Source: Isoetes taiwanensis
Lineage: Eukaryota; Streptophyta; Lycopodiopsida; Isoetales; Isoetaceae
DNA: 64,000 nt
NCBI GenBank assembly: GCA_021234155.1
Contig: JAJEKV010000052.1
Span: 3,887,606 to 3,951,605, forward strand
Direction of reading: 5' to 3'
This document shows, piece after piece, positions 34,210 to 45,176 of this stretch (the first letter of the stretch is position 1; each line of letters opens with the position of its first letter). The translations under genes and the position numbers were made by a program. Under the pieces are notes generated by a model, which worked only from the letters and a program-made list of their open reading frames with translations, did no database searches and had not been told where the DNA came from.

Positions 34210-34660
34210 TCTGTCTACAGGCCTTTTGTGCCTTTGTATTTTTTTTGAAAAACAGATGGTATATAGGCCTTAGTGCCTTCATTTGATCTCACCCCCTTGT
34301 GAACTCACCCCTTGTGATACAGGCCTTAGTGCCTCTTTGTAATATATGATGGCCTTAGTGCCTTTTTGAATATATGATGGCCTTGTGCCTTTTTGAACCT
34401 TGTGTAAATTTCTAATTCTGAAGTATTCTGGTATCTTCTGTTTTAACATATGATGGCCTTGTGCCGACTGTAATCCAGGCCTTGTGCCTTTTGTTTAATC
34501 CAGAAAATAGTTTGTAATGGCTTTGTGTCTTGTGTAAATTTGTGCCTTGTGTAAATTTCTAATTCTGTTTTACCACAGGCCTGTTTCTAAAAACAGATAC
34601 CACAGGCCTTAGTGCCTTTCTTTGATCTCACCCATATGTCTAACAGGCCTTGTGCAAGTT
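34210..34660 (+). repeat. array of GGCCTTAGTGCC-like motifs
   Basis: About ten to twelve copies of ggcctt(a)gtgcc(ttt) at irregular 25-80-base spacing, directly 3' of the preceding gene and so probably in its 3' untranslated region. GGC and GCC ends are self-complementary, so each could form a tiny stem. Between them are taatatatgatgg and tgtgtaaatttctaattctg repeats. Confidence 0.75.
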
Positions 34661-36107
34661 TAATTCAGTTTAATTCAGTTTAATCCAGTTATACCTTGGA
34701 ATCCGCAGCAAGAGAGCAGTTAAATACTGGCTACTGATCCGTCTCGAAAGCTCCAACAGATAAAATCGGTGATCATGAATTTAGCATAGAGTCTATGATC
34801 TACAAATGATGCACAATAAAAGATAGTGATACTCAGATTGTGTCATTGAAGATACCATAATCATTCACCAAAAATCTAAACAAAATAATGCAATGGTTGT
34901 GCAGAGAAAGGCATTGCTCTCAAAATATTACATAGTTTCGGACTGCAATAAAGCAATAAGGGACAATACACTTAGCAAATATATTTCATTGGTCTGATAG
35001 CAGACCTCATACAGACGTGGGTTGAGGACATGTTTCCTGAGAGTTTTTGCATATACTTCGGGTCTAACATCAACTTGAATCTATGGGAGATGCTATAGAA
35101 TGCCTTTGGTCCTGTTCATTTGGAATTCAACAATGTCTGAAATGTGCTGAAATAGTTCTGATATGCTTGTCCCGTTTAATTATTGCCTTTTCTAATCTTG
35201 ATATCTAACACAAAAAGCAGCATATGATCCTCCATACCCCATTGGGACACGAAAGCTTCGTGTAATCACAAGCATTTATGCACACAATTTGCCAGGGAGG
35301 TCTCAAAAAATGATGGCCCGACAATTATTATAATCAATTACAATGTAAAAGTAGACATCTATAGTAGACACAATTAATAGGCATCCAGGAAAAGCTAACT
35401 ATACTTACCCTTGTGTCACACCAACAAACATCATGAAAAAGATGGTGTGGCCCTCCAATTGGTGACATGGCATGCCAAGTGAGCAAGTCCAATTGACTAG
35501 ACCAATAATGAAAAGATATACATCCTTGATTTTTCATGGGGTGATGTTGGTAATATGGCTAGATATTGATGATGTGGACATGATGACTAGGAGTTTTTGC
35601 AAGAGATATGATAGCCTTTGGAATTTTTAGTAGAGGAGCTTGGCAAGAGATATAATAGAGGGAATTTAAAGAGCTGACATCCTTTCCCAAGTCAAACAAG
35701 GTCAAGACTTTGCATGGTTGCCTCACTAGAAAGGAGAGGCTAGACCCCAGAAGATGGACCCCAAAAATTTCACAAGGCAGCCTCTCCTGGCAGAGCTCCT
35801 CCGAGAGGCTGTTATGCTAGTGCCCCCCCACCTAGGGCTCGGTTTCCCTATCGGACCATTGAATCCTCCATTCATAGACCCTGCTTCTTTTGTGAAGTAC
35901 TTGAAACCCAAAGAAATTTCTCAACATCAGGGCATCTTTCTTCTTCTTTGTCTCATCTGGATTTTTTAGTGGAATGCATATTCTATGAAATTCATCTCTC
36001 GAACATGCTTGAGGAAGTGCAACCTCTCTGGTGGACTTTTAGTTGTGGTGCATTTTCTTCTTTTAAAGTAATTGTCCCCATTTTGCAAGTAGAACTTGAT
36101 GTGGAAT
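34661..36107. other. intergenic; one GC-richer patch
   Basis: AT-rich except 35740-35900, where overlapping frames on both strands (plus 35754-35969, minus 35726-35911) are open and the sequence is C/G-rich. I do not recognise a product. Nothing else supported. Confidence 0.3.
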
Positions 36108-36202
36108 GTAAGATCATTAAACCTGTTGATAACATATTCTCTAGCATCATATTGATGTAAGATCATTAAACTGTGGATAACATATTCTCTAGCATCATGT
36201 TG
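36108..36202 (+). repeat. tandem duplication, 49-bp unit
   Basis: gtaagatcattaaac ... aacatattctctagcatcat occurs at 36108 and 36157 with few differences, just before a LINE insertion. Confidence 0.9.
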
Positions 36203-36228
36203 GGGAATACGAATTCCCTGATGTTGAG

Positions 36229-36622
36229 AGCGGCCGCAATTGCCGCGAGAAGCGAGACTATGTGCCTGTTGCCAGTTACAGGTTATTGAAGATGAAAGCC
36301 ATACTCTTCTGAGTTGCCCTGCTTTTGAGATAGTCCGGAATCATTTTTTGACCTTAGCATTCCATTCCACGCTTCCACAACTTCTCAGAGCACCATCTGT
36401 GCATGACTTGGCATTATACATACTTGAGGTTCTAGATAAACGTCTGCAATTACTGAGCCCTCAGTAGTCATTATCTCCGCTTGTCTAGTATCATCGTTAC
36501 TGCAAAGGTTTTTCCCTTGAAAACCTTTCGAGGCAGGGGTTTTTTAATCCTAGCCCATTGTATGGGTCCCATGACCTATTGGTCTCCGTGGACGTTAAAA
36601 AATCTATTCTATTCTATTCTAT
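36229..36622 (+). mobile_element. 5'-truncated LINE copy, family L-A
   Basis: About 98% identical to 41232-41645 from gagcggccgcaattgcc to the (TATTC)n tail. It encodes RLCACCQLQVIEDESHTLLS then CPAFEIVRNHFL, a C-x2-C...H...C zinc-binding motif typical of LINE ORF2 C-termini, intact here but damaged in the longer copy. It lacks the 18-base segment gtagtaatgattgtacta found in the other copy's 3' region, between two ctag. It ends CTCCGTGGACGTTAAAA followed by (TATTC)n. No clear target duplication. Confidence 0.85.
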
Positions 36623-36656
36623 TCTTTCAGAAGCTCAATATGTAGCTCAATTTTCT

Positions 36657-37572
36657 GTTATTATTGTGTTACATATTCTAAATAAGGTGCATCTTGAACT
36701 ATCCCAGTCGTCGAATTTGTCCATCTTACAGTCCAAATCCTATTTTGAGGCCTTTGGGTGGCTCTTTTTTTTCTTATGGTCATTTATGATTGGGGGTCCA
36801 CCTATGATTTTGATATATAAAATACAACTTCACCTAAGGTTTTAAAATATGAAATACTGTGACTCATCTCTATACAAGTTTCCCCAAGGTTTTAGATTTT
36901 GAAATACGAAGACTCGAACGTCTACCAAAATAATTCAACATCTTATTAAAAATATTTTGACCAATGCAACCAAGTGCTTATTTTTTCTATTCAATCTACG
37001 TTTTTTTTTATAATTTAATAATAACGTATTTAATTGTTTTATGGGTATGGTCTATAGTTTCAAGAAGGAATTGTAATTTATGCGTCCATATCAAATGCCC
37101 CTGGAACCCCTCGTTATTGTGCTACATATTCTACAAGAGGTGCATCCTGGACTATCCCAATCGTCAGATTTGTCCATCCTATGGCCCAGATTGAATATCG
37201 GAGCCTCTGGGTGCCTCTTGTTTCAATTATGGTCATTTATAATTGGGGGCGCCTATGATTTTGATATATGGAATACAAGTTCGTCTAAGGTCTTAGAATA
37301 TGAAATACTGGACCCATCTCTTTACAGGTTTCCCTAAGGTTTTAGATTTTGAGATACGGAGACTCGAACCTCTACCAAAATAATTCAATATTTTATTAAG
37401 AACGCTTTAATCAATGTAATCAGCATATTAATGTGCTTATTTTTTCTATTGAATCTATATTTTTTTATTTTTAATTCATTCAATAATAACCTAACCAATT
37501 GTTTTAGGGGTATGGTCTATGGTCTCAAGGAGGGATTGTGATTTATGCATCCATATCAAATCCCCCTGGAAC
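36657..37572 (+). repeat. tandem repeat R4, about 456-bp unit, two copies plus fragment
   Basis: Copies at 36657-37112 and 37113-37572 share gttattgtg.tacatattct, ggtgcatc.tg.actatccca, gattttgatata, tttagattttgaaatacgaa (variants) and tctaccaaaataattcaa. A third copy begins at about 38258 and breaks off near 38285. It was cut by the transposon at 37573-38257. Minus-strand gagactcgaacctctacc complements resemble a tRNA B box, but no full tRNA is present. Confidence 0.8.
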
Positions 37573-38257
37573 CAGGGTAGCCCTTAAGGACGAAAGTTCG
37601 CCAAAAGGCTATTTTTTAAGGGTATCGAGAAATTTTGATGCTATGGTTTAGTAGGGTCCGTTATAGATGAAAAAAATAAAATTAGCCAACTTTTCTACAA
37701 ACAAATCTCACTCCACCTGAAAATTCGCCACATCCACTAAGCGTTATAACTATGGATTCGCCTTATCCTCTATCCTCCTTCTCGAAGATTTCTTAAGGAA
37801 TCGCCTAATATTCTAGGCTCCATATCCATCCAGGTACATATGATAATTTTAAGAGATATTTTTGTAGCTATTGTGTTTCAAGTACTAAGGATGCACTGGA
37901 GAGCATTTTTTTACAGACCTCTCTTGTAATAGATTTGTTTTATCTACAAGGATAAGCCACGTTCTCATTTGCAAAGGTTAAGTTGTGGTATTGCATCATG
38001 CAACTATAGTTATAATGTGTTTGTGTCCTTGATTAAATATGGGTGCCGTTGAATAAAATTTCACCATAGAAATTGCACTTGGAAAATAAAGACACTTAAA
38101 TCTTGGCAAAATAATATTGGGCCATGATTCGCCTAGATTTCTATAAAAAACATTCATGTCTAGAAAACATTCGCCAACATAACTAATCTTGCAACTCTAT
38201 TATTCGCCCGACCTTCTAAATTATGCTTAGACAAATTTGGCCTTAAGGGCAACCCTG
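37573..38257. mobile_element. non-autonomous hAT-type DNA transposon (MITE-like), 685 bp
   Basis: Terminal inverted repeats CAGGGTAGCCCTTAAGG (left) and, reading in from the right, CAGGGTTGCCCTTAAGG: 16 of 17 matching. It is flanked by an exact 8-bp target duplication CCTGGAAC at 37565-37572 and 38258-38265. CAGGG-type ends and 8-bp duplications define the hAT superfamily. No transposase frame is present, so mobility would need an enzyme from elsewhere. The interior is AT-rich, with scattered ttcgcc motifs. Confidence 0.9.
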
Positions 38258-38384
38258 CCTGGAACCCCTGTTATTGTGCTATATTTCGGAATTGCAGTGT
38301 AAGAGCTTTTAATAATTCGAACCAAGGTTGAATAAATAGATAATATCCACAGGCAGCCTATAGAATGAATCTATACATAGTGCG

Positions 38385-38460
38385 ACTCTGGGCAGCCTTG
38401 AACTCAAGGCCTACATGTTCTAAGACTAGTATGTTACCACTTGACCAAGGCCTTCTTCCT
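38385..38460 (-). repeat. tRNA-related sequence (SINE head or tRNA relic)
   Basis: On the minus strand, TGGTCAAGTGGTAAC (complement of 38433-38447) resembles a tRNA/SINE A box, and GGCCTTGAGTTCAAGGCT (complement of 38394-38411) a B box, at a suitable spacing. No full cloverleaf with 7-bp acceptor stem was found, and no A-rich tail is evident. Confidence 0.35.
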
Positions 38461-38514
38461 TTAAAGACCACATAAAGTCTGCTAAACATTTGGCCAATTT
38501 GATCGTGATGTGAC

Positions 38515-38880
38515 CTATAAGTGAAATCTAAGCTTCACATTTAAAAATTCCAGAGGTTCACTAGCATGGCACAATAAGCAAACAATGTCTGATTTTGTTC
38601 TCTCTAGTAGTGTTGTCAAGTTGCAGCAGAGCATTGGTGGTAATTGTTCTACCTCATGCAACACCTTATTGAGAATAGTGATTGTGAACTTGGAATCACC
38701 ATGCAAGTTAGGATATGTCAGAAAACCTTGCATTTTAAACTGTCTTTGAAGACCATTGCCCCTACAAGGAGACTTTGAGAAAACATTTTTTTGGTACATC
38801 TTTAGAAATGTCGAGAAAATGAGGTAGAGTTGCCTTCTTTCGATTCATGCCATCAATCACAACTGACGTGTTTTCATATG
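38515..38880 (-). pseudogene. DUF7869-like gene fragment
   Basis: The minus strand reads ENTSVVIDGMNRKKATLPHF, then (another frame) DSKFTITILNKVLHEVEQLP and TTLLERTKSDIVCLLCHASE. The same order is seen on the minus strand at 53420-53001: MSIVVDGMDRKKTSLPH, YDDPNLIVTVINKILLAKE, NNTIRKNKNQVLFVYCAMLV. The DGM(D/N)..K..LPH and L.N..R.NKN..LF...LV motifs are those I associate with the DUF7869 domain of plant and oomycete transposon-like proteins (possible RNase-H-like fold; function unproven). At least one frame slip and missing ends make this a relic. Confidence 0.5.
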
Positions 38881-39559
38881 GACGCTCAAGACCTTTCTTT
38901 TTATGCTTAAACTATTTTTCTCTCTCATCTATTTGTTGTTCATGGTATCTTGCAAGGTTCTATAAAACAATATCTGTTGGAGACCATGTTAGAGCAATTC
39001 ACTTCAAGAAGTGTAAAAGCTAAAAACTTTAACTTACTTCTTTCAAGCTCCGCCTTTGCAATCTCTCTTTGACTCTTTAATTCTGCACTAGTATTCTATG
39101 TTTACTGGCAATTTCCTCTAAGCCAAATTCACTCGTTCAAGGCCTAATGAAGTGTGAGTAACAGATGTGTTGAGAGTCAGTGTACCTAGAAGACATCTTT
39201 CATTGTGATGTTAGTGCATTGTCAGGCATTAGTGCTCCATGGGCAACCTTAAAGGACATGAATGCAATAATAGGAAACTTTTGGGGTGACAATGGTGACA
39301 TTCAGAAGTCTAAGATGTCTTGACATAAATATGTGCATAATTGCTTAAGGGTACAAATTATGCATTCTTCGTATAAAGACATGTGATTGCATTCTTCTAT
39401 TTTATTCTATTCTTAATGCTTCTAATTAACCTCTAGCTCTTGGTCTGAGGACATTGCAGCAATTATTGCTTTTTTCATTCAAATACCATGGACTATATTT
39501 TGCAATTCTTGTGAACTCTATTTTCTACATTGCATCCCTATCTATTTTCTTCCTTGTTG
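38881..39559. other. intergenic / decayed flank of the DUF7869-like fragment
   Basis: No frame recognised; AT-rich. The LINE at 39560 was inserted at its right side. Confidence 0.35.
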
Positions 39560-41645
39560 TATAGTGCTCATTTGTCTGCTATTTGTGGAACTCAAAGAAG
39601 GACTGCGGCATCTATCTAATGGCAAGTCTCCTGATCTTCAAGGTTTGCAAGCAGAATTGCTTAAATGGGGGGGTCCACTATTGCTTCCAATCATCACTAC
39701 TCTTTTAAATCAAGCTTTGCAAGAAGGCTTGCCAGAAACTTGGGCTGTCAGTAAGGTCGTGCCAATTTACAAGGCAGGTGATAAGCATGACCCTTCTAAT
39801 TATCGCATGATCATGGTAAGTTCCATATTTTCAAAGCTCTTAGCTAGTCTTACTAAGAAGCAGTTGACATCATGGGCAGAACATACTGGTGTATGTGCTG
39901 TAGGACAGGCAGGCTTTCATCCATGCCATTCTACAATAGACCATATTTTCACATTGCGCATACTTATTGAACATAGTCGAAGTTTGAAACAAGACCTCTA
40001 TATATGCTTTGTGGATTTTACTTCTTCTTTTGATATTCTTTGGCAGCGCTTGCAGGCACTTGGGGTTCCACAAGATCTTCAAAATGCAGTTTATCGGCTT
40101 TATGAAAGGGTTTTTGCTAAATTTCCAGTATCAGATACTCAAATCACTAGCAATATTGGAGTTCGTCAGGGTTGCCCTTTATCTCCTACACTCTTTGGCT
40201 TGTACATTGATCAATTGGAAGAATGGCTTGATAATCATGGCGGCGGAGGTCCACATTTGGCACACTATATCATTAGGCAACTTATGTATCTTTGATGACG
40301 TTTCGCCGGCACATACATTTGCTAGTATGCGGCAACATTTACATGCTCGATTTTTTGTGAGAACACGCAGTGCAGCGTGTTAATCTCCAAAAGACCAAGC
40401 TTTTGGTAGTTCAATCTTCTCGTCACAATGTTCCCCTATGCACTATGATAGCCGTGAAGTTGAAGTTGTAGATAGCTACAAGTATCTTGGTGTAGAATTT
40501 GTAAGAACACACTTTGGGAACGATGTATTACAAAGCGGGTGGGCTGGCCGGATGGAGAGCACTCTATGCAATGCAAAACAATTGTTTTCGTGAGAAATTC
40601 ATGATTGGCCACGGAAAGCCCACTTGTTTGGGCTTTGGTAGAGCCCTGCTTTTCTTGTATGGTTCGAAGTGTGGGGACCCGCCATTAGTGCTAGTGCTTG
40701 GGAGAGCTTGGAGCGGGTGCAAAAGTCCTTTCTCACTTACTGACCTCGGAGTTAAAACAACGGTGCCCTATGCTATTCTTTTACAAGAGAGGGGGTTTTG
40801 GCCTCTTCAACATTACGCCATGAGCGCCATCTCCACTATATCCGCAAGGAGCACCATATGGATGATGTTAGGTATCTGTTCTTGCACTTGCCATGGTGAA
40901 TCTCCTCGGCGTTTGAAACGATGTTGGAAAGAGCATTGCACTACATGGTTTGCCGTTGGGTCGCGGGTAAAGCGAAAACCTTTGCGATGCTTGCCGATTC
41001 GATCACGAGCTTTTGCAACAATATCTCAATGGTCGTTTTTCTCAAAAGATATGGGGACGCAGATTACTTTTGGCCCAAGTGAAAATTGGTCATTATCATG
41101 CACACATAAATCCCACCTTGGCACCGGGGCCCCAAGCTTATTTGCTTGCTTCATTGTCCAGAAAAGCTTGTAGCTATTGCATCAATTCGCGCGCGGGGTC
41201 CCGCAGGCTACTGGATTGAGACAGATAGATGGGAGCGGCCGCAATTGCCACGAAGCGAGACTATGTACTGTTGCCGATTCTGGTTATTGAAGATGAAAGC
41301 CATACTCTTCTGAGTTGCCCTGCTTTTGAGATAGTCCGGAATCATTTTTTGACCTTAGCATTCCATTCCACGCTTCCACAACTTCTCAGAGCACCATCTG
41401 TGCATGACTTGGCATTATACATACTTGAGGTTCTAGATAAACGTCTGCAATTATTGAGCCCCCAGTAGTCATTATCTCTGTTTGTCTAGTATCATCATTA
41501 CTGCAAAGGTTTTTCCCTTGAAAACCTTTCGAGGCAGGGGTTTTTTAATCCTAGTAGTAATGATTGTACTAGCCCATTGTATGGGTCCCATGACCTATTG
41601 GTCTCCGTGGACGTTAAAAAAACTATTCTATTCTATTCTATTCCT
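39560..41645 (+). mobile_element. LINE, family L-A, 5'-truncated
   Basis: Starts inside the reverse transcriptase region and ends with CTCCGTGGACGTTAAAA plus a (TATTC)n tail (41632-41644). The last 414 bases match the truncated copy at 36229-36622. The absence of ORF1 and endonuclease fits incomplete reverse transcription at insertion. Target duplication not identified. Confidence 0.85.
39564..41468 (+). pseudogene. LINE ORF2 reverse transcriptase and C-terminal region, frameshifted
   Basis: Frame 39564-40295 carries the reverse transcriptase blocks in order: LSNGKSPDLQGLQAELLKWG, VVPIYKAGDKHDPSNYR, VGQAGFHPCHST, LYICFVDFTSSFD (first catalytic Asp), NIGVRQGCPLSPTLFGLYID. The FADD box appears only in the next frame as CIFDDV (about 40286-40304), after a slip. 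VNLQKTKLLVVQSS and DSYKYLGVEF follow, in different frames. Near the end, RARGPAGYWIETDRW (another frame) and EDESHTLLSCPAFEIVRNHF form the C-terminal finger region, its first Cys pair lost. Four or more slips make it inactive. It would have copied LINE RNA at nicked target DNA. Confidence 0.85.
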
Positions 41646-43738
41646 TTATTGTGGTTTCCCATGTTAAGTCACCAATCAGTTACGCCTAATTGGTTGCCTC
41701 TGTGAACCATGTACTTATCAATGGTGGTTGGAAAATGGAGTGTTTAAGTGGTACGCATGGCCATTGAAAGGTACAAACTATTGATGCGGTCCAAAATAGT
41801 GGCATAACTCTGCAACATATCCATTGAGGCTCTTCCATGTTGACTTACAAATTAAATGTTCGTGACATGGACGAGATTGTTATGTGATCGCTGGCTCTTA
41901 GGGTTGTTCTCGTTGCCTTTGCATAGAGCTTCCACTTCCCACTCTTTGTTGGTTCAGCTTTGGAAGTGGGTTCAAGTCCATGAAGAGTTTTGTTAGATTA
42001 ATCATGCACATGATGGTCATGGTGAATGTGATGATCCATCACTACTACCCGATTGTCAGATAATTGTCCTTTATGTCTAGCCATGTCAGAAATCTTAAAG
42101 CATACTTGGGTATCGTGTTCACAAAAGGCTCCTTCTCCTTCTCCTTCTCCTTCTCCTTCCCCTCCTTCCTCCTCGATACAACATGAACAACATTTTTGCA
42201 ATGTGGCATAGAGGAGATTAAAATACCAACCTTTTCATAACTTTAGTCTATATAAAGCCCATGTCATAGCAATTTGTTTGTTTGTGGGCATAGAGGAGAT
42301 TAGGATATCAAACCTTTCATAACTATAAGATAAGATAAAGATTTTATGTCCATGGGACCAGCAGGCCATGGGACGAGCCAATGTCATAGCAATTTGTTTG
42401 ATTATGTACAAAGTTTGAGCATTGCAAAGAGATGTTATTAACCAGGATCTTTCCACAAATGCAGGGTTGTGAAGTGCAAAGACTATCACCATACTGTTAC
42501 GAACCAAAATTTTAGTACCAAAAATTTCGATTTGTATTCACATCAAACCATCAGAGTACACAGAACAAGTACTGCCTCCCACGAGGCTATATACATGAAA
42601 GCCACGTATACAGATAAGAAGACGACAACACAAGATAACTAAACATACACGTACGCTCCGTCAGCTATCAAACAACCTGCACAAGCTTCCACGTGTTAGC
42701 AACATGCACAAGAGTTATCCAACAGTGTCAGTATGAAGCAATGACTGACAGACTGCGAGAACACACATATGGAATCCACCACACGCACCATCCGTCCCAT
42801 ACCAGTGACGGGTTTCACCTCACCAACGCTCCCACGATCCCAAGTTAGACAAGCAACACTCATCTAATCATACTTGCATAAAACTCTCTCGGCTTAAGGC
42901 TGTATATTGGCCCGAAGTGGTCTTTGCAAAAGTCCATGAAGGGTAAAAGTCTGTTTGAACGGATTTAAAAGGTTATTATTTATTTATTTATAAATGACTA
43001 TTGTTTCATCTACTTTGAAAGTAAATTTTGAAATCATTTAATGTTGCTGGAAAAAGTTAAAAGCCAAACAACATTACTGCCTTTTTCACAATTCCTAGTT
43101 GTAGTTGTGAAACCTCTCTTAGATGGCTGTTGCCCTTGACTCAATGGAAATCAAAACAGCCAGCGCCATATAAATATTAGTAGCCATTCACTCTTCCTAA
43201 AGTAGAAGGCAAACTGTTGGATTCAATAATCCATTGTTGAATTTCTTGGCAAATCATAAAATCAAGCATCCTCATCTCGTTGGCGTGAAGTTAGGTTGAC
43301 ACGTTTTTGCCAAACCAGCAGGGCTTAGAATAGTATAGCAGTCTAATCCCACCAATTTCACTAATAACAATATTAAGCCTTAACTATGCCACATAAAATT
43401 TCAATAAAGACGTCTCCAAAAGTCATAAGTCATGAAAAACTGTATTTTTGTTTACCTCCATCTGTTATCTTTTGAAGAAAAAACCAACTGTGCATCCCTA
43501 AAATAAGGAATTAGCAGAGTGTACCTCCAACAGTGATCTTTTAAAGAACATTTGACTGTGCAACCCTGAAGTCTAGAAGAGACTCGGATAAAACGGACGA
43601 TATTAACATATCCTCCTGTTTGGACCACAGTTAAGCATTCAAATAAGTCATATCAATGAAATCCCTTTGAGAAGTATATCAGCACAAAAGTTAATTATCC
43701 TCCTGAAGAGAATATATGAACAGATTGCCAGCCAAATA
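41646..43738. other. intergenic with small repeats
   Basis: Holds a (CTCCTT)n run (about 42130-42165) and a local duplication (catagaggagatta at 42207 and 42288; atgtcatagcaatttgtttg at 42260 and 42379). The motif tacctcca...ctgtgca.ccct is duplicated at about 43453 and 43521. No gene was recognised. The last few hundred bases are the presumed 3' region of the TFIIB gene. Confidence 0.4.
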
Positions 43739-44668
43739 CTAAACCAAGAACCTCTTCAAATCTTCTGGCTTTGCGAACCAATCTGGAACAAGCTTGGCAG
43801 CATGTGGACGCATACAATTGTAAGAGTTCTTAATTGTTGCTTCTGCAACACCAGCCACAGCAGAAATTTCTTTTGTAGAATTTTTGTTTTCTGAAAGGAG
43901 GGTGATCATATAAATCGCAGCAGCAGATATAGATATTGGGCTCTTTCTAATATCAAGCTCTTCTGATCTTTTAACAACCTCAGTAGCTGCCTTCATTGCC
44001 TGATTGTTCATTCCAAGCTGAGAACAAAATCGCCGAATAAAGTCATGTGCATGGATGGTTCCAATGGCCATGGATTTCCCCATATCTTCCTCTAACCTTT
44101 TGACAATGAAGTTAGTTGCACGACCAATTTCTTTCTTTGTGGCACCATTGGCAACAGAATGTATCTCCTTAAAAGTCCTGGGTTTATCTTCTTGGCGACA
44201 CGCTATGTACAGGCAAGCAGCTAAAATGGCATCCTGACTTCTCCCACGTATAGACTTCAGGTCCTCAACTTTCTTGTAAATCTCATCAGCCCTATCTTTA
44301 ATAGTAGACAAAAGCCCTAACCTATCTGACATAATCCCAATAGACTTGAAGGCCTGTAAAAGTGCCCTATCTGAATTTCCCCCGTGATTTTGCCATTTCC
44401 CCAAAGCAGCAAAATCTCCTTGAGATCCTTTGCCCTTTGCTATCGTAGTAGACAAACCACCATCAGTGAGAAGAGGATTAGAAGGTCCTCCGACACGATT
44501 AGGGTCACTTCCACCGGAATCATCAGAAAAGGTCCGCCACTCAGATGATTCATCAATGTAATGGGATTCCAATACTAAACCACAATCCATACAAACCGTA
44601 TCACCAGCGGAATGATCCACAACAACCTCCACTTCATGCCGGCAGTCTGGACAAGTTACCTTACTCAT
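43739..44668 (-). CDS. TFIIB: general transcription factor IIB (TFIIB), intact and intronless
   Basis: TFIIB bridges TBP-bound promoter DNA and RNA polymerase II in the nucleus and helps choose the start site. The 309-residue frame is the usual plant length (about 310). Residues 1-35 hold the zinc ribbon ([11 protein letters not shown] ... CMDCGLVLE). Next comes the B-reader/linker ([19 protein letters not shown]), then two cyclin-like repeats of about 90 residues each. These include [20 protein letters not shown] and [10 protein letters not shown] in the first, and [16 protein letters not shown] and [17 protein letters not shown] in the second. There are no frame breaks and no introns; many plant TFIIB genes are split, so a retrocopy or a lineage-specific intronless gene is possible. 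The start is fixed by the zinc-ribbon position. A TELO-box lies 8 bases upstream. It could also be called a TFIIB paralogue. Confidence 0.95.
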   Translation of the reverse strand: MSKVTCPDCRHEVEVVVDHSAGDTVCMDCGLVLESHYIDESSEWRTFSDDSGGSDPNRVGGPSNPLLTDGGLSTTIAKGKGSQGDFAALGKWQNHGGNSDRALLQAFKSIGIMSDRLGLLSTIKDRADEIYKKVEDLKSIRGRSQDAILAACLYIACRQEDKPRTFKEIHSVANGATKKEIGRATNFIVKRLEEDMGKSMAIGTIHAHDFIRRFCSQLGMNNQAMKAATEVVKRSEELDIRKSPISISAAAIYMITLLSENKNSTKEISAVAGVAEATIKNSYNCMRPHAAKLVPDWFAKPEDLKRFLV

Positions 44669-44675
44669 TTTTTCA

Positions 44676-44684
44676 AAACCCTAA
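44676..44684 (-). promoter_or_regulatory. TELO-box (AAACCCTAA) in the TFIIB leader/promoter
   Basis: AAACCCTAA lies just upstream of the TFIIB start codon, and aagccctaaa recurs at 44720-44729. TELO-boxes are common near the start sites of plant growth and translation/transcription housekeeping genes, which supports the gene being, or having been, transcribed from its own promoter. Confidence 0.5.
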
Positions 44685-44888
44685 TCGTTTACTTCTGATT
44701 TTAATGGCGGATTAAGCAAAAGCCCTAAATAGGTTACGAACCTGGGTAAATGCAGCGAAGATCGACGGGCGGAAGGAGATGATGCAAAGGCGGCTGTACC
44801 AGCGCGGCGGATCAGGAGCCTAAAAGCTCCGCTTGCCTGGCTATGGCAATGAGGCAGCGCGCACCATCCCACTAGACGGCCAAATTTC

Positions 44889-45176
44889 TTGGGCCTTAAA
44901 AATCACTCCTACTTTTTTGCCCTTCTTTTTGCATTTTTGGCCATGGGAGATTTTGAATGTTCTTGGAATATTCCTTGGTGCAAAGATGTGATTAACATAT
45001 ATTCGAGTAGGACCAAGGGCCTCATTGACCAAATTTTAATGCATATGTTTAGAGTGCAAAACCGAATCATCAAAATGCTCTATCTGTGTCATGAGTTTCA
45101 AGAAGAAGAGCAAATTAAGCTAGAGAAGAGGAGGAAATTAAGCTATTACCTAAATGCAGCCATGCATTTCATGTAA
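44889..45176 (+). CDS. unrecognised 95-codon frame
   Basis: Opens divergently from TFIIB about 220 bases upstream. The sequence begins with a hydrophobic stretch (FALLFAFLAMG) and ends with a basic/acidic helix (CHEFQEEEQIKLEKRRKLSY). No family recognised. It may be a decayed transposase N-terminus or a chance frame. Confidence 0.2.
   Translation: MGLKNHSYFFALLFAFLAMGDFECSWNIPWCKDVINIYSSRTKGLIDQILMHMFRVQNRIIKMLYLCHEFQEEEQIKLEKRRKLSYYLNAAMHFM

Noticed and set aside
44055-44237. 60-codon plus-strand frame inside TFIIB
   Set aside because: Antisense shadow of the conserved TFIIB coding sequence.
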